Shown here in pieces: positions 43,613 to 52,586 of a DNA stretch of 64,000 bases (position 1 is the stretch's first letter; the number at the start of each line of letters is the position of its first letter). Both the position numbers and the translations under genes were made by a program. This stretch comes from Methanocrinis alkalitolerans (GTDB taxonomy: Archaea > Halobacteriota > Methanosarcinia > Methanotrichales > Methanotrichaceae), in NCBI RefSeq assembly GCF_029167205.1, contig NZ_JARFPL010000006.1:16184-80183 (forward strand), read 5' to 3'. The notes under the pieces were generated by a model that ran no database searches, had not been told where the DNA came from, and worked only from the letters and a program-made list of their open reading frames with translations.

Positions 43613-43732
43613 GGGGGTAAGGTGGGACGGTGGGGCTAAATTATCTTTTCGACCTTTAGGCTCATGTGACGGAAGCGACCGGCTCGGCTCCTTCAGTTAA
43701 TCTGGCTCATCTGCTCGTCCGGCTCATGCGGC

Positions 43733-44539
43733 TCATCCCTTCTTTCCCGTCGCCTTGAAGAAGGTGTAGCAGAAGACCCCGTCCTCCTCCGCCGTCCGGT
43801 ACAGGTCGGATACTCCCGAATCGAACTCCTGCTCCTCCATCAGGCCGGCTGCCAGGGCCGAGTCCCGGACCCCCTCGATCATGGCTGCGAAGGTCCTCCG
43901 AGTGAACCCGTCCGCCATGGCGGGCCTGGACCCGTCGGCGTAGACCATCCGGGGGGAGACGCTGACCTCGGCAAACCCCGCCCGGACGAGGAGGGGATAA
44001 AGCTCCCGGCCTATCATGGCGTTTCCCCCCGCCCGCTCCTGGAGGGTCACCTGGCAGTCGATGGCCCTGTGGGCGGCGGGGCTGTCGGGGTAGAAGTAGG
44101 CGGAGCCGTGGTCGCCTTCGATCGCCGTGACCGTCCCGCCGGGCTTTATGAACTCCTTGAGGATGGAGAGGGCCTCGACGGGCCTCGGGAGATGTTCCAA
44201 AACGAAGCAGACGAAGAGATGGTCGAAGGTCCCCTTCCGGAAGGGGAGGCTGAAGATGTCCCCCTGGAGGACCCGGACGTTTCCGATCCCTGCGGCCGCC
44301 GCCCTCCCCCTCGCCTCCGCGGCGGAGGGGCGGGAGATCTCGAGGGCGATGATCTTCGCCCCGGGGCTATTTTTTGCGAGGGGGAGGGTCTGGGCTCCGA
44401 CGCCGCAGCCCGCCTCCAGGACGAGGGACCCCGGCGGGTACGAGGTGTCGGAGTGGAGGAGGTCGACGAGGGTCGCCGCCTGGTCCTGGAGGCGGGTGCT
44501 CTCGCGGGGGTGGTAGCCGTGGACGTAGGGGTCGGCCAT
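43733..44539 (-). CDS. Class I SAM-dependent methyltransferase
   Basis: This 268-residue protein has the SAM-binding loop VLEAGCGVGAQTLPLAK, the acidic residue after strand 2 (IIALEIS) and FVCFVLEHLPRPVEAL. The C-terminal half is specific and unassigned. The substrate is unknown. It is monocistronic by spacing (about 120 bases to pyrF). Confidence 0.87.
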   Translation of the reverse strand: MADPYVHGYHPRESTRLQDQAATLVDLLHSDTSYPPGSLVLEAGCGVGAQTLPLAKNSPGAKIIALEISRPSAAEARGRAAAAGIGNVRVLQGDIFSLPFRKGTFDHLFVCFVLEHLPRPVEALSILKEFIKPGGTVTAIEGDHGSAYFYPDSPAAHRAIDCQVTLQERAGGNAMIGRELYPLLVRAGFAEVSVSPRMVYADGSRPAMADGFTRRTFAAMIEGVRDSALAAGLMEEQEFDSGVSDLYRTAEEDGVFCYTFFKATGKKG

Positions 44540-44652
44540 AGTTGGGTCTTTGCCGGGCGGTTTATATCAGGATATCCGATGATTGTAGGCCAAAATTTCA
44601 GAGCGGTCGCAGGACATATTCCTTCAATGAAAACTCCATCTAAATTCCCAGT

Positions 44653-45117
44653 TCAATACACCCTCCTCCCCGGCCTCCTCTCCCACTCCTCCAGAACCTC
44701 GATACACCTATCCCGGTCCACGTTCACCATCTCCATCTCCTCGGCCTCCGCCTCGCCCCGGATGACCTGGTAGATCAAGCTGTCGTCGAAGCCGATCCCG
44801 GCCACGTCCTCCCGGGTCGTCCCGTAGACGAGCCGCCTGATCCTCGCCCAGAAGATGGCGGCAAAGCACATGGGGCAGGGCTGCGAGGTCGAGTAGATCT
44901 CGCAAGTCGAGAGGTCGTAGCGCCCCAAAATCGAGGAGGCCTCCCGGATCGCCAGGATCTCGGCGTGGGCGGTGGGGTCGTTACGCTTCAGGACCTCGTT
45001 ATGGGCCTTGGAGATGACGACGCCATCCCGGACGACGACGGCGCCGAAGGGGCCGCCGTCGTCGTTCTCAATCCCGGCCCGGGCCTCCTCCAGGGCGAGG
45101 GCCAGAAACTCGTTCAT
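44653..45117 (-). CDS. Nucleoside deaminase (guanine deaminase-like)
   Basis: The protein is 154 residues from the ATG at 45117, chosen because GAGG lies eight bases upstream. An upstream ATG at 45150 lies inside the tandem repeat and adds 11 non-conserved residues. Zinc motifs are HAEILAIREA and PCPMCFAAIFWARI. The family includes guanine deaminase and tRNA adenosine deaminase; the TREDVAGIGFDD region favours guanine or a related free base. It is probably cytosolic. Confidence 0.88.
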   Translation of the reverse strand: MNEFLALALEEARAGIENDDGGPFGAVVVRDGVVISKAHNEVLKRNDPTAHAEILAIREASSILGRYDLSTCEIYSTSQPCPMCFAAIFWARIRRLVYGTTREDVAGIGFDDSLIYQVIRGEAEAEEMEMVNVDRDRCIEVLEEWERRPGRRVY

Positions 45118-45129
45118 CGACCGCGCCTC

Positions 45130-45193
45130 TTCATCCCTTCCTCCCTTCATCCCTTCCTCCCTTCATCCCTTCCTCCCTTCCTCCCTTCCTCCC
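45130..45193 (+). repeat. 16-bp tandem repeat at the deaminase start
   Basis: Three copies of TTCATCCCTTCCTCCC (45130, 45146, 45162) are followed by two copies of the 8-bp half unit TTCCTCCC. On the coding strand each copy supplies GGGAGGAAGGGATG, so each copy carries a ribosome-site-like string and an ATG, but in different frames. Confidence 0.9.
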
Positions 45194-45283
45194 TTCTTCA
45201 TCACTTACTCTATTCATCCCTTCATTCATCCGCCCGGACGGTTGATCCGACCATTTCATCCGGCTTTATATCATCCGGCTACA

Positions 45284-46447
45284 TCATCCGGCTATCAGGT
45301 CCATGACGTCCCTTCGGGGGCTGTGGCCGACCGCCTTCTCCGCCTCCCCCATCCTGACGAGCATCTGTATAGTCTCGCCCTCCCCGGCGAACCTCTCGTG
45401 GACCTCCAGGTAGAGCGCCCCCATCTCGGGGTACTCCTCCAGGACCTGGCTCACCGGCTGCATGCTGATCCCCATGACGGTCCCGGCGAGCTGGAGCCGC
45501 TGGTAGACGATCCCCGCCCTCACCTGGTCGGTTCTGCTGTTTGCGTCGGTGACGATGATGGCGTAGGCGGGGGTCCGCTCCAGCCGCTCCACCTCCCCCT
45601 TCCTCCAGGAATCTGCCATCCTCTCATCCCCCAGGGGGATTATGGTGCCAAACCCCTGGACGAGGGCCTGGAGGAGACCGGGCATCCCCTGGGAGTCGAG
45701 GGTGAGGCCGTCCCGGTGGAGGTTCTTCTCCCCCTCGTTGATCCTGAAGATCTCCCCGGTCTCCCTCATGGGGCCGGAAAGCTCCGACTCCACCTCAATC
45801 CCCCGAACCGCCAGGTCCCGGATCGCCTCCAGGTCGGCCTTCTCCTGGAATATCAGGACGGCAACTCCGGGCTCGCCGCTCAGGTCCAGTAGCTTTTGGA
45901 CCTCCCCATCGGTCAGGGGCCGGTCGAGGTAAGGGGTCCGGGTCGTCACCCTGTCGAAGATCGCCCCGTACAGAGGCGACCGCCTCGCCTCGCCAGGTAC
46001 GAGGGCGACCCGGGCGACGGGTCTAGTCTCCATGCTCGATGCCGACCCCTCGGGATCGATCTCCCCCTCAGTGAAGAGGTCGATCTCCGGGGTGAAGCCG
46101 AGCTCTTCCGCCCCGATCCTGACGTTCTCCAGGAACGTCCCCTGGCTCACCACGATCTGCCTTGATAGGGGGTCCACCTCCGGGAGAAGCCGCTTGGGAT
46201 CGACGAAGAGGGTGAAGGCGAGGCCGTCCTCTTCGAGGCGGACCGTCCAGGGCTGGATGTTGTGGGAGCTGGGGGCGAGGAGCCCGAAGGCGACCGTCTG
46301 GAGCCTGGGGTCGTCAAACCCCTCATGATACGACCTCTCCCAGGGGTCGAGATACTCTTTTGGATGGTGGATCCCGCCGGCGAAAAGGAGGACTACCAAT
46401 GCCACCGCCAATAGGATCGCCGATCCGATCAGGGCTTTTCTCATCAT
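45284..46447 (-). CDS. Membrane-anchored nitroreductase-family protein
   Basis: This 387-residue protein has an N-terminal hydrophobic anchor (ALIGSAILLAVALVVLLFAGG). The body has nitroreductase-fold features (LLAPSSHNIQPWTVRLEEDG near the start, IVYQRLQLAGTVMGISMQPVSQ later), typical of Acg-like proteins that bind flavin. It is predicted to lie outside the membrane. The gene overlaps the preceding oxidoreductase by 4 bases. Confidence 0.8.
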   Translation of the reverse strand: MMRKALIGSAILLAVALVVLLFAGGIHHPKEYLDPWERSYHEGFDDPRLQTVAFGLLAPSSHNIQPWTVRLEEDGLAFTLFVDPKRLLPEVDPLSRQIVVSQGTFLENVRIGAEELGFTPEIDLFTEGEIDPEGSASSMETRPVARVALVPGEARRSPLYGAIFDRVTTRTPYLDRPLTDGEVQKLLDLSGEPGVAVLIFQEKADLEAIRDLAVRGIEVESELSGPMRETGEIFRINEGEKNLHRDGLTLDSQGMPGLLQALVQGFGTIIPLGDERMADSWRKGEVERLERTPAYAIIVTDANSRTDQVRAGIVYQRLQLAGTVMGISMQPVSQVLEEYPEMGALYLEVHERFAGEGETIQMLVRMGEAEKAVGHSPRRDVMDLIAG

Positions 46448-47898
46448 AGTTCATCCCTCGTGGAGGCATCGAGAGCCCTGATATCTTGGTCAGAACCCCC
46501 TCCAGATCCTCGGGGAATATCTTCCTTCGGCGGCATCAGGTTGGCGAAGGCCCGGCTGACGACCTCGCTCATGGCCGGATGGATCACCAGAGCCCTCCCG
46601 ATCGGCCCATAGTCCTCGTCCCCGGCGTTCATCAGGTACACGACCTGCTGGACGAGCTCCGCCGCCCCGGTCCCGGCGATGGAGCAGCCCAAAATACGGC
46701 CGTCCCCGGCGCTGACGACGACCTTCACCAGGCTTTCCTCCTCTGCCATGGCGTACCCCTTGGTGACGTCGCCGTACTCGGCCCTCCCCACCAGGACCTT
46801 ATATCCTGCGGCCTTCGCCACCGCATCCGTCATCCCCACCGACCCCACCTGGGGATGTGTGAAGACGGCATGAGGGACTGCGTGGTAGTCCATCTTCTGG
46901 CCGGATTGGCCGAAGGCGTTGTTCCAGGCGACCCTCGCCTCGCGGTTGGCGACGTGCCGGAACATATGCTTTCCTATGGCGTCGCCGAAGGCCCATATTC
47001 CCTCCCGACTCGTCTCCATCCGGTCGTTCACCACGATCCAGCCGGAGCGGTCGACCTCGACCCCCGTCTTCTCCGGCTTGAGGATGTCGGAGTTGGGTCT
47101 CCTCCCCAGGGCGACCATCACCTCCTCGGCGGCGAACTCTCCGACGGCGTCGGCCGCGAGGTCCAGGGCGGAGACGACCTTGCGCCCTCCCACCTTCTCC
47201 ACCTTCACCGCCTCGTGCCCGGTCCTGACGTCGACGTATCTGGAGAGGCGCCGTTTCACGATCCCGCAGATCTCGGGGTCCTCGTCCTTCAGGAGCAACC
47301 GGTTTCTTCCGATGATGGTGACCTTCGTGCCCAGGGCGGAGAAGAAGTGGCCGTACTCCGAGGCGAGGTAACCCCCGCCGAGGATGATGAGGCTCTCGGG
47401 GAGACGCTCCAGCGATAGGACGGAGACGTTGTCGATGTACCCCGACTCCGCAAGGCCGGGTATGGGTGGGACCAGCGGCCTCGACCCCGAGGCTATGAAG
47501 ATCTTGGGGGCGGTGATCGTCTCGCCTCCGATCTTGATCATAAAGTCGCCGACGAACTCCCCCCAGCCCCGGTACCAGTCGAGGTGCTCGTTTTTGGCGG
47601 CGGACCTCTCCATCTCGCCTCTTCCTTCGTCGACTATCGCCCGCATCCGCCCCATGATGAGGTCGAAGTCGATCCCCTCGATCCGGGCCTCGACGCCGAC
47701 GGCATGAGCCGCCTCCAGGGTCCTGATGACGTCCGCAGGATATAAGAGGACCTTCGAGGGGATGCAGCCGTTGTTGAGACACGTCCCTCCCATGGGGCCG
47801 CGGTCGACGAGGGCGACCTTCATCCCCGCCCTCGTCCCCCGGGAGACCCCGATCATCCCGGCGCCGGAGCCGACGACTATCAGATCATACTCTTTCAT
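46444..47898 (-). CDS. Class I pyridine nucleotide-disulfide oxidoreductase
   Basis: This 484-residue flavoprotein has FAD motif VVGSGAGMIGVSRG, the redox-active GGTCLNNGCIPSK, NAD(P) motif ILGGGYLASEYGHFF and the dimerisation domain with LVIHPAMSEVV. It resembles dihydrolipoamide dehydrogenase, mercuric or mycothione reductases. Methanogens rarely have lipoyl complexes, so another disulfide or metal substrate is likely. It overlaps the nitroreductase gene and sits beside CopA. Confidence 0.92.
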   Translation of the reverse strand: MKEYDLIVVGSGAGMIGVSRGTRAGMKVALVDRGPMGGTCLNNGCIPSKVLLYPADVIRTLEAAHAVGVEARIEGIDFDLIMGRMRAIVDEGRGEMERSAAKNEHLDWYRGWGEFVGDFMIKIGGETITAPKIFIASGSRPLVPPIPGLAESGYIDNVSVLSLERLPESLIILGGGYLASEYGHFFSALGTKVTIIGRNRLLLKDEDPEICGIVKRRLSRYVDVRTGHEAVKVEKVGGRKVVSALDLAADAVGEFAAEEVMVALGRRPNSDILKPEKTGVEVDRSGWIVVNDRMETSREGIWAFGDAIGKHMFRHVANREARVAWNNAFGQSGQKMDYHAVPHAVFTHPQVGSVGMTDAVAKAAGYKVLVGRAEYGDVTKGYAMAEEESLVKVVVSAGDGRILGCSIAGTGAAELVQQVVYLMNAGDEDYGPIGRALVIHPAMSEVVSRAFANLMPPKEDIPRGSGGGSDQDIRALDASTRDEL

Positions 47899-47950
47899 CC
47901 GCCTGCCTCCTGTTCTTCCGAAGTCGGATCCGTCTATCCAGTCCGGGACC

Positions 47951-48106
47951 TCATCCTTTGAGATACCTCTCCGGCTCCTTCTCGAAGGTCCTCTTGCACC
48001 CGGGGGCGCAGAAGTAGTAAACGGTCCCTTTGTACTCCGTCTTGAACTTCGCCGTCTTCTCGTCGACGGTCATATTGCATACCGGATCTATCGCCAAAGT
48101 TATCAT
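47951..48106 (-). CDS. YHS domain protein (small metal-binding)
   Basis: Reading the complement from ATG 48106 gives 51 residues, MITLAIDPVCNMTVDEKTAK through FCAPGCKRTFEKEP, which is a YHS domain with three Cys likely to bind metal. A TTG nine bases later is an alternative start. YHS domains often sit on copper P-type ATPases, and this gene lies 41 bases downstream of copA on the same strand. It is probably a copper chaperone or sensor. Confidence 0.85.
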   Translation of the reverse strand: MITLAIDPVCNMTVDEKTAKFKTEYKGTVYYFCAPGCKRTFEKEPERYLKG

Positions 48107-48147
48107 CTCCAGATTTGGTCATCCAAACGATCTTTCCGGGGGTCCCT

Positions 48148-50604
48148 TCAACCACCGCCCCTCTTGGAAGGGGGGACGTACCCCTTCAGCAGGAGGGAGA
48201 GGCTCACCACCGTCACGGAGCTGGCGGCCATGGCGAGCCCCGCAAACTCCGGCCGGAAGGCGATCCCGAAGTTGGGGTAGAGGATGCCGGCTGCAACCGG
48301 GATGAGGGCTCCGTTGTAGGCGAAGGCCCAGAAGAGGTTCAGCTTCACCCTCCCCATAACCTTCCGGCTGAGCTCGATCGCCGCCACCGCGTCCATCAGG
48401 TCGTCTCTTATGAGGACGATCTCGCCGCTCTCGATCGCCACATCCGTCCCGCTTCCGATGGCGATCCCCACGTCGGCCTGGGCGAGGGCGGGGGCATCGT
48501 TGATCCCGTCCCCGACGAAGGCGACGACCTGGCCCTCATCCTGGAGCCTCTTTATCTCTCGGGCCTTATCCGAGGGGAGGACCTCGGCCAAAACCCTATC
48601 GATACCGATCTCTTCGGCCACGATCCCGGCATTTCGAGGGTTGTCGCCGGTGATCATCATCACCTCAAAGCCCATCTCCTTCAGCCGGCCGACCGCTTCT
48701 CTCGAGTTCTCCTTGAGGGCGTCGGCGACGCCTATGACCCCGACGACCCGGCCAGCGAAGGCGACGAGGAGGGAGGTCTTCCCCTCCTCCTCGATCCGGA
48801 GGGCGGCTCCGTCGATCTCCTCGGGGATATCGATCCCCATACCCCGAAGAAATATCCTGTTTCCGACGGCGGCGTCGGTCCCATCGACCCTGCCGAAGAC
48901 CCCTTTTCCTCCGGAGGCCTCAAAGGAGGCGGCCTCGGGGATGGAGACCCCATGGGAGTTCGCCCTCCTCACCACCGCCTCGGCCAGAGGATGTTCGGAC
49001 ATCGCCTCGATCCCGGCGGCGATCCGGAGCAGCTCCCTCTCTTCGATCCCGAAGGGCAACAGGTCGGTCACCTCGGGCCTGCCCACGGTTAGGGTCCCGG
49101 TCTTGTCGAAGACGACGGAGTCGATCTTCTCGGATGCCTCCAGCGCCTCGCCACTCTTCACCAAGACCCCCAGCTCCGCCGCCCTTCCGAGGCCGACGGT
49201 GATGGCGGTGGGGCTGGCGAGGCCCAGGGCGCAGGGGCAGGCGACGACGAGGACCGATATGGTGGCGGTGAGGGCGAAGAGGAGGGGGTCTCCGGCGACG
49301 AGGTCGGCCAGGACGAAACGCCAGAGGAGGAAGGTGGTGGCCGCTGCCGCCAGGACCGAGGGGATGAAGAAGGTGACGGCTCTATCCGCCACCCTCTGGA
49401 TCGAGGGCTTCGACCCTTGTGCCTCCTCCACCAGGGATATGATCTGTGCCAAAGCCGTCTTCCGTCCCACCTTTGAAGCCTCAAACCTGATGGCGCCGTT
49501 CTTGTTGAGCGTCCCCCCGACTACGGCGTCCCCCTTCTTCTTGAAGACGGGGATAGGCTCGCCTGTTATCATCGACTCGTCGACGTAGCTCTCGCCTTCC
49601 AGGACGACCCCGTCGGCGGGGACCTTCTCCCCCGGCCGGACTAGGATCACATCCCCAGCGAGGAGGTCGGCGGCCGCCACCTCCACCTCCCGGCCGTCCC
49701 GCAGGACGGTGGCGGTCTTGGGCTGTAGCCCCATCAGCTTCTTTATCGCCTCAGAGGTCCTACCCTTCGCCTTCGTCTCCAGGTACCTGCCCAGAGTCAG
49801 GAAGGCGGCGAGGAAGACGGCGGTCTCGTAGTACATGAACTCCGGGGTCAGAAGGACCCCGAAGGTCCCCATGAGGCTCGATATGAAGGCGACCCCTATC
49901 CCCATGGAGTACATGACGTCCATCGTCAGGGACCGGTGGCGGAGAGCCAAAAGCCCCGCCGAGAAGATCGGTCGGCTGAGGTAGACGAAGACGGGGGCTG
50001 ATATGACGAGCATCAGGATCGGCATCGGAACCGGAGTATGGAGGTGGGCCATATCCAGGAGCATCAGGAAGGACCCGACGAAAAAACCGATAAGGATCTT
50101 CCGCCTCTCGGCACCGAGGCGCCTCTCCCTCTCCTCCCGTTCCTCCCTCTCGCTCTCTTCGGTCTCCTCTCCCGCCACCCCTCGATACTCGTAGCCCGCC
50201 TCCTCGATGGCGGCCCTCATATCGGCGACGGAGGCGACCTTGGAGTTGTAGGCGACCCGGGCCCTCTCAGCGCCGAGGTTGACGCTGACCTCAAATACCC
50301 CTTCCACCCCGCCGATCGCCTCCTCCACCGAGGAGACGCAGGACGCACACATCATCCCCCCTATCTTCAGGACGACGGTTTCGGTGACGACAGAGTAACC
50401 CGCATCGTTCACCGCCCTCTCCAGGTCCGCGAGGTTCGCCCTGGTGGGGTCGAGGTCGACGGAGGCGGTCTGTGTCCCCAGGTTCACCCTCGCCCCGGAT
50501 ACCCCATCCACCCCGCCGAGCGCCTCTTCGACGGCGGAGGCGCAGGAGGCGCAGGTCATGCCCGAGATCTTCAGATCGGCCCTCTTCAGATCCTCTTCTG
50601 CCAA
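48148..50604 (-). CDS. copA: Copper-translocating P1B-type ATPase
   Basis: The protein is about 818 residues with two N-terminal heavy-metal domains (GMTCASC and GMMCASC), eight membrane helices, the ion-site motif ACPCALG, the phosphorylation motif DKTGTLT, TGDNPRNAG and GDGINDAPAL. The CPC motif indicates Cu(I) export. The start is TTG 50604 with GGGGGT upstream; an open frame continues upstream but overlaps the FTR gene. It is followed by a YHS protein gene. Confidence 0.95.
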   Translation of the reverse strand: MAEEDLKRADLKISGMTCASCASAVEEALGGVDGVSGARVNLGTQTASVDLDPTRANLADLERAVNDAGYSVVTETVVLKIGGMMCASCVSSVEEAIGGVEGVFEVSVNLGAERARVAYNSKVASVADMRAAIEEAGYEYRGVAGEETEESEREEREERERRLGAERRKILIGFFVGSFLMLLDMAHLHTPVPMPILMLVISAPVFVYLSRPIFSAGLLALRHRSLTMDVMYSMGIGVAFISSLMGTFGVLLTPEFMYYETAVFLAAFLTLGRYLETKAKGRTSEAIKKLMGLQPKTATVLRDGREVEVAAADLLAGDVILVRPGEKVPADGVVLEGESYVDESMITGEPIPVFKKKGDAVVGGTLNKNGAIRFEASKVGRKTALAQIISLVEEAQGSKPSIQRVADRAVTFFIPSVLAAAATTFLLWRFVLADLVAGDPLLFALTATISVLVVACPCALGLASPTAITVGLGRAAELGVLVKSGEALEASEKIDSVVFDKTGTLTVGRPEVTDLLPFGIEERELLRIAAGIEAMSEHPLAEAVVRRANSHGVSIPEAASFEASGGKGVFGRVDGTDAAVGNRIFLRGMGIDIPEEIDGAALRIEEEGKTSLLVAFAGRVVGVIGVADALKENSREAVGRLKEMGFEVMMITGDNPRNAGIVAEEIGIDRVLAEVLPSDKAREIKRLQDEGQVVAFVGDGINDAPALAQADVGIAIGSGTDVAIESGEIVLIRDDLMDAVAAIELSRKVMGRVKLNLFWAFAYNGALIPVAAGILYPNFGIAFRPEFAGLAMAASSVTVVSLSLLLKGYVPPSKRGGG

Positions 50605-50632
50605 GGTCTTGACCCCCAGTTGCCATGGCGGT

Positions 50633-51151
50633 TCAGATGAACCGCTCAAACCGGTCCATCTTCGCCTTGCATATGGGACAGATCCCCGGCGGCTCATCTC
50701 TTGCGGCGAGGTATCCGCAGACCTTGCACCTCCAGACCGGGTACGTCAGAGAAGAGAGGGTTTCGCTGGCGGGGGCGGAGAAGTCCTTAGCCGTCTTCTC
50801 CCTCTCCTCGGGGGACGGTCGCCTCTCGGGGACCGGCGCAAGGTCCCGCTCCCCGGATAATACCTCGTCGGAGACGTAGAGGGCGCAGTAGCAGGCTCCG
50901 TAATCGTTCAGGTCCTGGTCCCGATAGTCGCAGGGGCAGATTATGTCCAGGTCGTCGTCTCTGTCTCCGGAGGCGAGCCTGCAGGGGCAGGAATGGTATC
51001 CGTACCGCCTCTCGTTCACAATAAGGCCACGCACCAGGTTTCTAGTGAAGTCGAGGTCGGGGTTGAGGTGGTAGCCCATCTCCTCTGCTTCTCTATCCAG
51101 CTGAAGGCGGAAAGACTCCACCTCCTCGGGGGAGGGTTCAGAATCGCTCAT
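50633..51151 (-). CDS. Ferredoxin:disulfide reductase with C-terminal rubredoxin domain
   Basis: The protein is 172 residues from ATG 51151, which overlaps the glutaredoxin stop (ATGA). The catalytic-subunit motifs are CPCR (Cys55, 57), CPCD (Cys72, 74) and CYC (Cys87, 89), as in ferredoxin:thioredoxin reductase beta chains. Near the C-terminus CKVCGYL and CPICKAK form a rubredoxin-like site. This fusion is known in Methanosarcinales, where it passes ferredoxin electrons to disulfides. The neighbour is a likely substrate. Confidence 0.92.
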   Translation of the reverse strand: MSDSEPSPEEVESFRLQLDREAEEMGYHLNPDLDFTRNLVRGLIVNERRYGYHSCPCRLASGDRDDDLDIICPCDYRDQDLNDYGACYCALYVSDEVLSGERDLAPVPERRPSPEEREKTAKDFSAPASETLSSLTYPVWRCKVCGYLAARDEPPGICPICKAKMDRFERFI

Positions 51152-51432
51152 AGCCTCAGAGCCTCCTTTATCTCCTTCTCCTTGAAACCGATGATGCACT
51201 TATCGTCGTCGATGACGGTGGTGGGGAAGGTGGCATTGGGGTTGTGCTGCTTCATCTCTTCAAGGGCGCTCTTTCTATCGTCACCCTTCAGGAGATCGAC
51301 GTAGACGTAGCTGTACTCCACCCCCAGGTCTGCGAGGAGCTTTTTTGTCTTATTACACCAGACACAGGTGCTGAGGGCGTAAAGAACTATCTTGCCCCGG
51401 TTTTTTCCATCGACGCTTTTGAATCCCATCAA
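51148..51432 (-). CDS. Glutaredoxin-like protein
   Basis: This 94-residue protein has a Cys-Val-Trp-Cys active site (Cys23, Cys26) in IVLYALSTCVWCNKTKKLLAD, and TFPTTVIDDD, the cis-proline region of the thioredoxin fold. Methanogen homologues (such as methanoredoxin-like proteins) act without glutathione. It overlaps the FTR gene and is probably its partner. Confidence 0.9.
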   Translation of the reverse strand: MMGFKSVDGKNRGKIVLYALSTCVWCNKTKKLLADLGVEYSYVYVDLLKGDDRKSALEEMKQHNPNATFPTTVIDDDKCIIGFKEKEIKEALRL

Positions 51433-51569
51433 CTATAACCTCCCTTGCTATTGTTATTACAGATAAGGTGCTGATGAGATTAATAGGTTCTCACAGAGGC
51501 GATATCCTATTAGGTCCTCATCTCTCCGACGAAAAAAATATCATCTGGATATCGTCGAAGGATCGCAAG

Positions 51570-52109
51570 CTAGCAGCTTACTGTGAGAATGTGTACTCTG
51601 CCGTCCCCCAGATCTATCCTTCTTGAATCACCAGGTTGCAGGCGCTGATCGTCGATGAGTATCTCGACGCCCGCCATGGCGGGAAGCTCGACCACTGGGC
51701 CGTGAGATCCTACGACGCCGATCCGATCTCCAAGGTGCTCGACCTCGACGACGATGGGTGGGATTATCAGGTCCTTGGACTCCCCGGTATGGATGCTGAT
51801 CCCCAGGGGGGTGTATTCAAGATTTCGATAACAGTTGTTCTCTATGATCAGATTAGGTTGCCCCCCCACTAACTGATCGACCACCGGAGCTCCGCCGATG
51901 GAGATGGCGGCGCCGAGGGTGAAGGCCGCAACTCTGGTCATGGCGACTTTTGCGGCGGCGTTCCCCTCCGAGATAGTCTCGGCGAAGCGGAAGGCGAAGG
52001 CCATGAGGACCGTCCATCCCACCAGGAAGGCGGTGGCTGCGAGGCTGAAACCCAGGATGAATGATGCTGCGAGGACGAGGATGACGGCGATGATGAAGGC
52101 GAGGGTCAT
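51570..52109 (-). CDS. Membrane protein of unknown function
   Basis: This 179-residue protein has two N-terminal hydrophobic segments (LAFIIAVILVLAASFILGFS and AATAFLVGWTVLMAFAFRF) with a third weak one near residues 60-75, then a soluble, Pro/Val-rich C-terminal half ending VHILTVSC. No family is recognised. It lies divergently upstream of the radical SAM cassette with one small gene between, so a link with peptide export or immunity is possible but untested. Confidence 0.65.
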   Translation of the reverse strand: MTLAFIIAVILVLAASFILGFSLAATAFLVGWTVLMAFAFRFAETISEGNAAAKVAMTRVAAFTLGAAISIGGAPVVDQLVGGQPNLIIENNCYRNLEYTPLGISIHTGESKDLIIPPIVVEVEHLGDRIGVVGSHGPVVELPAMAGVEILIDDQRLQPGDSRRIDLGDGRVHILTVSC

Positions 52110-52175
52110 GAGGGTCTTTGCCCTGGAGGATATGCGAAAACTCTTGGGGCGCTTCCCGGCAACCTCGGCCCCCGA

Positions 52176-52364
52176 TTAGACGACGGATAGCCAGATGATG
52201 ACCATCATCTTTTCGGAGGCAGAGAGGCTGGAGATCGTCTCCATTATGAGGTCGACTATCAGTCCCAGAATCCCCGGAAGGAGGGTGTTTTTGAAGGATT
52301 CCCTCTCCTCAGACTTTTCCGGCTCTCTACCATCTTTCTTATTTTCAGTCATCTCATCATCCAC
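52176..52364 (-). CDS. Small single-span membrane protein
   Basis: This 62-residue protein has a charged N-terminus (about 27 residues rich in Lys, Glu and Asp) followed by a hydrophobic C-terminal stretch (LLPGILGLIVDLIMETISSL onward) ending VIIWLSVV. It is probably membrane-embedded. No family is recognised. It is transcribed away from the RiPP-like cassette across an AT-rich 222-base spacer. Confidence 0.55.
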   Translation of the reverse strand: MDDEMTENKKDGREPEKSEERESFKNTLLPGILGLIVDLIMETISSLSASEKMMVIIWLSVV

Positions 52365-52586
52365 GAATATTCTTCTTTATATGTTGCTTCAACAGATAGG
52401 AAAAACTGTTGAAAATCAGCCTTGGTATATTGGATCAAACGGTTCACATATTCTGATTATGGCCTTTATATGGTTTCCAATTAGTTACCATAAGATATAA
52501 ATGTTATTCCTCTAACATATGCTATATTCAAGAAAGCCAATTTGAAGATGCGGGACAATTTGGCGAGAATGTAGAGGTGGAAGGAT

